From: Candidatus Atribacteria bacterium | Lineage (GTDB): Bacteria > Atribacterota > Phoenicimicrobiia > Phoenicimicrobiales > Phoenicimicrobiaceae | Length of the DNA: 44,694 bases | Assembly: GCA_003513845.1 (NCBI GenBank) | Contig: DOTB01000026.1 | Coordinates: 1 to 44,694, forward strand | Direction of reading: 5' to 3' | In this document: positions 40,872 to 44,694 of the stretch, piece by piece | Layout: every line of letters begins with the position of its first letter | Numbering within the stretch: the first letter of the stretch is position 1 | Made by a program: the position numbers and the translations under genes | The notes under the pieces: model-generated | Seen by the model: only the letters and a program-made list of their open reading frames with translations | Database searches by the model: none | What the model was told of the DNA's origin: nothing

Positions 40872-41642
40872 TTAAAGTGTCGGCTTCTTCAATGTCCTGA
40901 TACTAAAGAAACCAGATGATAATTCTATATTATATTCTATTTCTTTAATAACAATTTTTGTTTTCTTGTTTTTTTCTATATCAGTAAACTCTATCTCCAG
41001 GGGGGTGATCTTTCCATTTTCATCAATGCGTATCTTATTAATTTCCAAAGTTTTAGTAAGATTTTCGTTCGTATTATAAAATTCAACTTTTTTAGCATAA
41101 AATTTTTCTTTATCTATATGGAGAATAATCTTTTTATAAGAAACATCTTCTCCACTTGGCATAATCTTTACAATATATTCACTATCTGTCTCTTCAAGTA
41201 GTTTTTTTTCATAATCTTTGTCCTTATAATCCATACTCATATCTTCATAAGAAAGGCCTGTACCCATAAATTCTTCTTGTTTGGAAGAGCCAGCAATTCT
41301 CCTGGGTTTATCATAGGCAGGCATATACAAATAGATTTTTTCTCCGTCATCAATGTTCAGAAGAGTTACACCTTTTACCGATTTAGGAGAGAGAAATCTC
41401 ATAAGAGTACTGGTCTTTTCATCTTCTCCTTTTCGAGAGAACATTATCATCTCTCTTACTTCTTCTTTACCTTTCTGGTCAATTAAAATCATTTCGGAAA
41501 TAGTTTTCTGAGTAGTAAAATCAGGCGCTTTCTCTTCCATCTTATCCATAATTTCATCCACTGTTATAGCAGATACTATAACATTTATAGAAAGTAATAA
41601 GACAAATATCGTGAAAATAAAAATTTTAAATCTTAATTTCAT
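40872..41642 (-). CDS. LolA-like outer-membrane lipoprotein-sorting protein
   Basis: A 256-residue exported protein of the type regularly encoded beside MMPL/RND exporters. Signal peptide about 1-25 (IFTIFVLLLSINVIVSA); then ITVDEIMDKMEEKAPDF, MILIDQKGKEEVREMIMFSRKGEDEKTSTLMRFLSPKSVKGVTLLNI and YLYMPAYDKPRRIAGSSKQEEFMGTGLSYEDM, which match this group of LolA-fold proteins. It likely ferries lipid across the periplasm between the exporter and the outer membrane. It overlaps the exporter stop by four bases (ATGA), so production is coupled. Confidence 0.88.
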   Translation of the reverse strand: MKLRFKIFIFTIFVLLLSINVIVSAITVDEIMDKMEEKAPDFTTQKTISEMILIDQKGKEEVREMIMFSRKGEDEKTSTLMRFLSPKSVKGVTLLNIDDGEKIYLYMPAYDKPRRIAGSSKQEEFMGTGLSYEDMSMDYKDKDYEKKLLEETDSEYIVKIMPSGEDVSYKKIILHIDKEKFYAKKVEFYNTNENLTKTLEINKIRIDENGKITPLEIEFTDIEKNKKTKIVIKEIEYNIELSSGFFSIRTLKKPTL

Positions 41643-44422
41643 TTCTTTTTTCCCTCCTTTTTAAGTTTTATATTATTTAATAGAATAGGCAATAAAGTTA
41701 AAGTATAGATTACGCTTAGAAGCATCACACTTCCAATAAGTTTACCAAACATTGCTATCATACCAATATCTGAAAAGGCAAGCACAAAAACTCCTGCCGC
41801 AACCGAGAGAGAATTAAATATAATTGCTCGACCAGTTCCCGTTAAAGCAATTTTCATAGCTTCAATTTTCGTTCTTCTTTTCAACTCATTTTTATAGCGA
41901 GAAATATAATGGATGGTATAATCAATTCCTGCCCCTATAGCAATGCTGGCAACCATTATAGTGCCTATATTTAAATCAATATTGAAAAAACCCATCGTCC
42001 CAAAGGCTGTAATCACGGTTAGAGCAATAGGTATCATAGCAATAAGTCCCAAAGTAGGAGAGCTAAATTGAAGCATAAGCATGACACATACAGTAAAAAA
42101 GGCGACAATTAAACTCTTTATCTGCCCTTTGAATAGACTATCGTTTATTCTATCGCTAATTACCGGGATTCCGGTGAGCTGAAAAGAGACTTCTATATTT
42201 CCCTTATCATCTGGGATGTAAACTTCCTTATCCAGCAGATACCATAAAATGTCCTTATCCTCATCATTTAATCTTTCTCCTACAAGTTTCTCTGTTTCAA
42301 TCTGGGCAAACCTTATTTTTTCTCTATCTTGAATAATTTTCTTAGAATCTTCTAATACTTCTTGAAGATAGATAGCATCATCCTCTGGTAATTTTATCTT
42401 TTCCATCAATTCTTTTATTAATTCATCTTGAGATTTTTTCTCCGTTATATAGACTGTAAGTATGGGGGCTAAATCTGAACTATCTATTCCTAAATCTTCA
42501 ATCTCCAGAGAAGATATGGCTAAAATTTCATTTACAAACTCCTCAGTATCTTTTTCAAATTCAAAGCTGGGGGTGCCAGCAATCTTTATAAGTTCCTTCC
42601 TTAATTCGTCTTTGTTTTTTATCTCTATGCCTTTTGTCTCTAAAGAAGAAATAACTTCATCAACCAGATAGGAATAATATTGTGGTTTAAAATCTTCATT
42701 TATTTCCGAAAACTCTAATTTCTTAACTTTTTTAGGAATATTATCAATAAATTTTTCCATTTGATCTATTGCCAGTTCAAGGGCATTAGAGGTCATCTCC
42801 TGAGTTCTAATTTGCAACAAAGTGTCTTCATTATTATCACCAAGCATATTAGTGATATATTCATTATCTCCAGCAAAGAACCATAAATTATCAATTTTTT
42901 CTTCCTTTGCAGGTACTATTTTTTTGTTTTCCATAGCATCATTAAGCTGAATTAAAAAATCAGTAATTGATGATGGTTCTCCCAGGGCAGAAAGCTGTTT
43001 CGAATAATCCCCTATTTTCTTTATTTGTCTTAATACATAAGGATTTTTTACATTATTCGATTTAATATAAACATATAGAAAATCTGTTCCACCAAATTTT
43101 TCATTAAAATAATTCATAGTTTCTATTATCTTACTTTCCTTGCCTAACCTTGATTCTATTGATGATTCGGTTTTGACCCTTGTACCAAATGCCATAGAAA
43201 TTGCTACTATTATTAATACAGAAATTAAAATCACTTTCTTCTCTTTCAATATTAACTGGGCAGTTAATCTTAAAACTCTGGTGATGATGTCATTAGCTTT
43301 ATGAGAAAATTTCTTAGGAACTTTAGCTGGTGGGAAAAGAGTAAAAAAAGATCCCAATAAAAAAGTTGCAAGTATAAAAGCAAAAAATATTCCCATAGTC
43401 GAGAAAAATCCAAATTCTGTCATAGGCCTTATAATGGCGGCACTAAGGGATAGAAATCCTGCCATAGTAGTAAGTGCACTCATAAGTATGGGAGTGAATA
43501 TATCCTTAATGGTCATGTTAACTGCTTGGAGAGGTTCAAAATTGTATCTTTCTTCATAATATCTGCTTATAAAGTGTATACCATAGGCTGTGGCTAAAGA
43601 TATCATTAATACTGGTATAGCAGAAATCATCATGGTAACACTTTTGCCGGTTGAGGCAACAAACCCTAAGACCCACAAAGATGACAAGAAGGCAACGATA
43701 AGTGGTAAAAATACACCACGAAGACTCCTGAAACAGAAATAGAGAATTAAGAGCACTACAATAGCAGCAATAATACCTAGACGCATTGTCTTCCAGGAAC
43801 TTTTGGAAATTTCTGCGGTTATAAGAGGCATTCCAAAGTAATATACCTGTAGGGCTTCACCTTTCAAGGGTTCTATTATGTTTTCTAATTCAATTTTCAA
43901 TTCTTCTCCCTCTATTTCGGGTACTGTTTCTATCATTATTAGAACAACATTTCCATCTTCTGATATAAATTTTCCTTTGACTAAATTATCATTTAAGAGA
44001 GAATCCTTAAGTTCTTTAGCCTCCTTATCATTTTTGGGGAATACTTCCACTAAATCTTTTACCTCAAGACCCACATCGGTAGTAATAATTTTGGGCATAT
44101 TTAAAAAAGAATTTACTGATTTAACAAAAGGTGCCTTTTCTAATTTTTCGGTAATGTTTTTAATTCTTTCCAGGTTTTCTAAAGTGAAAAGGTCTTCGTA
44201 TTCCAGCGATATCATTGACATATGTACTTGCGACCCACCAAATTTTTCGATTACTTCACTATAAAACTTTATGTCCGGGTCATCTTCAGAGATATATTTG
44301 GTAACATCATCCTCAATTTTAAGATTTTTTATTTGTGCACCCGCAAAGATAGTAATAAGAATTAAGACAATAAATATAGGTCGAGCATATTTAGTAATTA
44401 AGTCGGCAAGTTTTTGCATCAT
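41639..44422 (-). CDS. RND/MMPL-family exporter (HAE3-like)
   Basis: A 927-residue inner-membrane transporter with two repeats, each a membrane helix, a large periplasmic loop, then five helices. The second repeat has MVASIAIGAGIDYTIHYISRYKNE (about residue 830), including the Asp likely used in proton relay. The first repeat reads SLATAYGIHFISRYYEERY (about 270-290) and lacks that Asp. The second periplasmic loop is long and Lys/Glu-rich. This architecture is that of hydrophobe exporters such as HpnN/MMPL-like lipid transporters. ATG 44422 (a second ATG follows at 44419) has GGGAGGGG upstream. It is the first gene of the operon. Confidence 0.92.
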   Translation of the reverse strand: MMQKLADLITKYARPIFIVLILITIFAGAQIKNLKIEDDVTKYISEDDPDIKFYSEVIEKFGGSQVHMSMISLEYEDLFTLENLERIKNITEKLEKAPFVKSVNSFLNMPKIITTDVGLEVKDLVEVFPKNDKEAKELKDSLLNDNLVKGKFISEDGNVVLIMIETVPEIEGEELKIELENIIEPLKGEALQVYYFGMPLITAEISKSSWKTMRLGIIAAIVVLLILYFCFRSLRGVFLPLIVAFLSSLWVLGFVASTGKSVTMMISAIPVLMISLATAYGIHFISRYYEERYNFEPLQAVNMTIKDIFTPILMSALTTMAGFLSLSAAIIRPMTEFGFFSTMGIFFAFILATFLLGSFFTLFPPAKVPKKFSHKANDIITRVLRLTAQLILKEKKVILISVLIIVAISMAFGTRVKTESSIESRLGKESKIIETMNYFNEKFGGTDFLYVYIKSNNVKNPYVLRQIKKIGDYSKQLSALGEPSSITDFLIQLNDAMENKKIVPAKEEKIDNLWFFAGDNEYITNMLGDNNEDTLLQIRTQEMTSNALELAIDQMEKFIDNIPKKVKKLEFSEINEDFKPQYYSYLVDEVISSLETKGIEIKNKDELRKELIKIAGTPSFEFEKDTEEFVNEILAISSLEIEDLGIDSSDLAPILTVYITEKKSQDELIKELMEKIKLPEDDAIYLQEVLEDSKKIIQDREKIRFAQIETEKLVGERLNDEDKDILWYLLDKEVYIPDDKGNIEVSFQLTGIPVISDRINDSLFKGQIKSLIVAFFTVCVMLMLQFSSPTLGLIAMIPIALTVITAFGTMGFFNIDLNIGTIMVASIAIGAGIDYTIHYISRYKNELKRRTKIEAMKIALTGTGRAIIFNSLSVAAGVFVLAFSDIGMIAMFGKLIGSVMLLSVIYTLTLLPILLNNIKLKKEGKKK

Positions 44423-44460
44423 ATACTTCTAGCCCCTCCCAGTTTTAATAGTCAATTTTC

Positions 44461-44490
44461 ATTATAACTGACTGGTCAGTCGAAAGTCAA
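44461..44490 (-). promoter_or_regulatory. Promoter of the RND-LolA-barrel-TetR operon
   Basis: Read on the minus strand: TTGACT (44490-44485), 18-base spacer, TATAAT (44466-44461), about 38 bases before the exporter start. This is one of the strongest promoter matches in the window. Confidence 0.85.
44467..44480. promoter_or_regulatory. Probable TetR operator within the promoter spacer
   Basis: ACTGAC-TG-GTCAGT is a perfect 6-2-6 palindrome that sits exactly between the -35 and -10 boxes. Its size and central placement suit a TetR dimer, and the operon's last gene encodes one. Confidence 0.75.
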
Positions 44491-44503
44491 GAAAAAAAAT
44501 AAA

Positions 44504-44576
44504 ATGACAAAACACGAAGTGTCATTGCGAAGAGCAAAGTAAGCCTGCCCCTGCGAAAACAGGGGAAGCAATCTCA
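44504..44576. repeat. GTCATTGCGA-type dispersed repeat
   Basis: ATGACA...TGTCAT (44504-44525), then GTCATTGCGAAGAGCAAAG, a GC hairpin CCCCTG-CGAAAA-CAGGGG (44548-44565) and GAAGCAATCTC. The ATTGCGA...AAGCAATCTC framing matches a widespread palindromic intergenic repeat seen in many bacterial genomes. The last 120 bases also hold TTATCACTTATCACTCATTAC-like low-complexity words and no gene. Confidence 0.6.
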
Positions 44577-44694
44577 AGAAATATAACGTACTTTATTTAA
44601 CAAAGCACTATCTAGCTAGATAATTTTTTGCTTATCACTTATCACTCATTACTTATTACTGTGTTTTAAAGCTGTTAGCTAAAAGTTAAAAGTG

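Noticed and set aside
43878..44264. Plus-strand 128-residue open frame opposite the RND exporter
   Set aside because: It is antisense to a well-conserved transporter gene and has shadow-type Ser/Thr/Phe composition.
1..44694. Defence, toxin-antitoxin, phage or secondary-metabolite system
   Set aside because: No gene with nuclease, helicase, toxin, capsid, integrase or synthetase hallmarks was found; the novel-looking parts are the envelope, peptide and redox modules.

Overview
This 44.7 kb window is AT-rich, gene-dense bacterial DNA. The gene content points to a strict anaerobe that lives on sugars and peptides: superoxide reductase, high-molecular-weight rubredoxin, a flavodiiron protein, rubrerythrin, ferritin, a molybdopterin oxidoreductase, and large ABC importers with cytosolic peptidases. 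A signal-peptide-bearing beta-barrel protein that ends in Phe, encoded with LolA-like proteins and an RND exporter, suggests two membranes. The gene mix and the wordy intergenic repeats fit an uncultured lineage such as Atribacterota, but that is an inference; there is no rRNA or other marker gene here.

Region 1 (1-6.3 kb) is a sugar-uptake locus: a LacI-type regulator with its own promoter and a likely operator, then a sugar-binding protein gene and two permease genes. An intact IS256-family element (1371-2781, exact 8-bp target duplication) sits in codon 7 of the binding-protein gene and cuts off its signal peptide start. No ATPase gene is adjacent. Region 2 (6.4-10 kb) holds a minus-strand pair (CBS-domain protein and an ArsB/NhaD-type ion transporter), a PfkB-family sugar kinase and a PEBP/YbhB protein. 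Region 3 (10-13.2 kb) holds a LolA-like exported protein, a ferritin-like protein, an unrecognised protein and an exported Cys-rich, calcium-motif protein that ends at a strong terminator.

Region 4 (13.2-17.8 kb) is an anaerobic oxidative/nitrosative stress and iron cluster: Rrf2 regulator, desulfoferrodoxin, flavin reductase-rubredoxin (Hrb), flavodiiron protein (FprA), rubrerythrin, ferritin and an AhpD-like protein. A palindrome lies inside the Rrf2 promoter. Electrons probably run NAD(P)H -> Hrb/rubredoxin -> FprA, superoxide reductase and rubrerythrin, while ferritin stores released iron. Region 5 (18.2-27.6 kb) holds a heterodimeric ABC exporter, a DUF4230-like protein, a molybdopterin oxidoreductase, a nitroreductase and a fused fatty-acid-kinase-like protein (DAK2 + DegV).

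Region 6 (27.8-38.8 kb) is a peptide-utilisation module: Dpp/Opp-type binding protein, two permeases, two ATPases, then TldD, TldE and an M42 aminopeptidase, tightly spaced and co-directional. Region 7 (38.9-44.5 kb, minus strand) is a four-gene envelope operon: RND/MMPL exporter, LolA-like protein, beta-barrel protein and TetR regulator. It is driven by a strong promoter whose -35/-10 spacer contains a perfect palindrome. The intergenic spaces carry at least four families of palindromic or low-complexity repeats, some apparently acting as terminators. No tRNA, rRNA, CRISPR array, prophage or recognisable defence system was seen.
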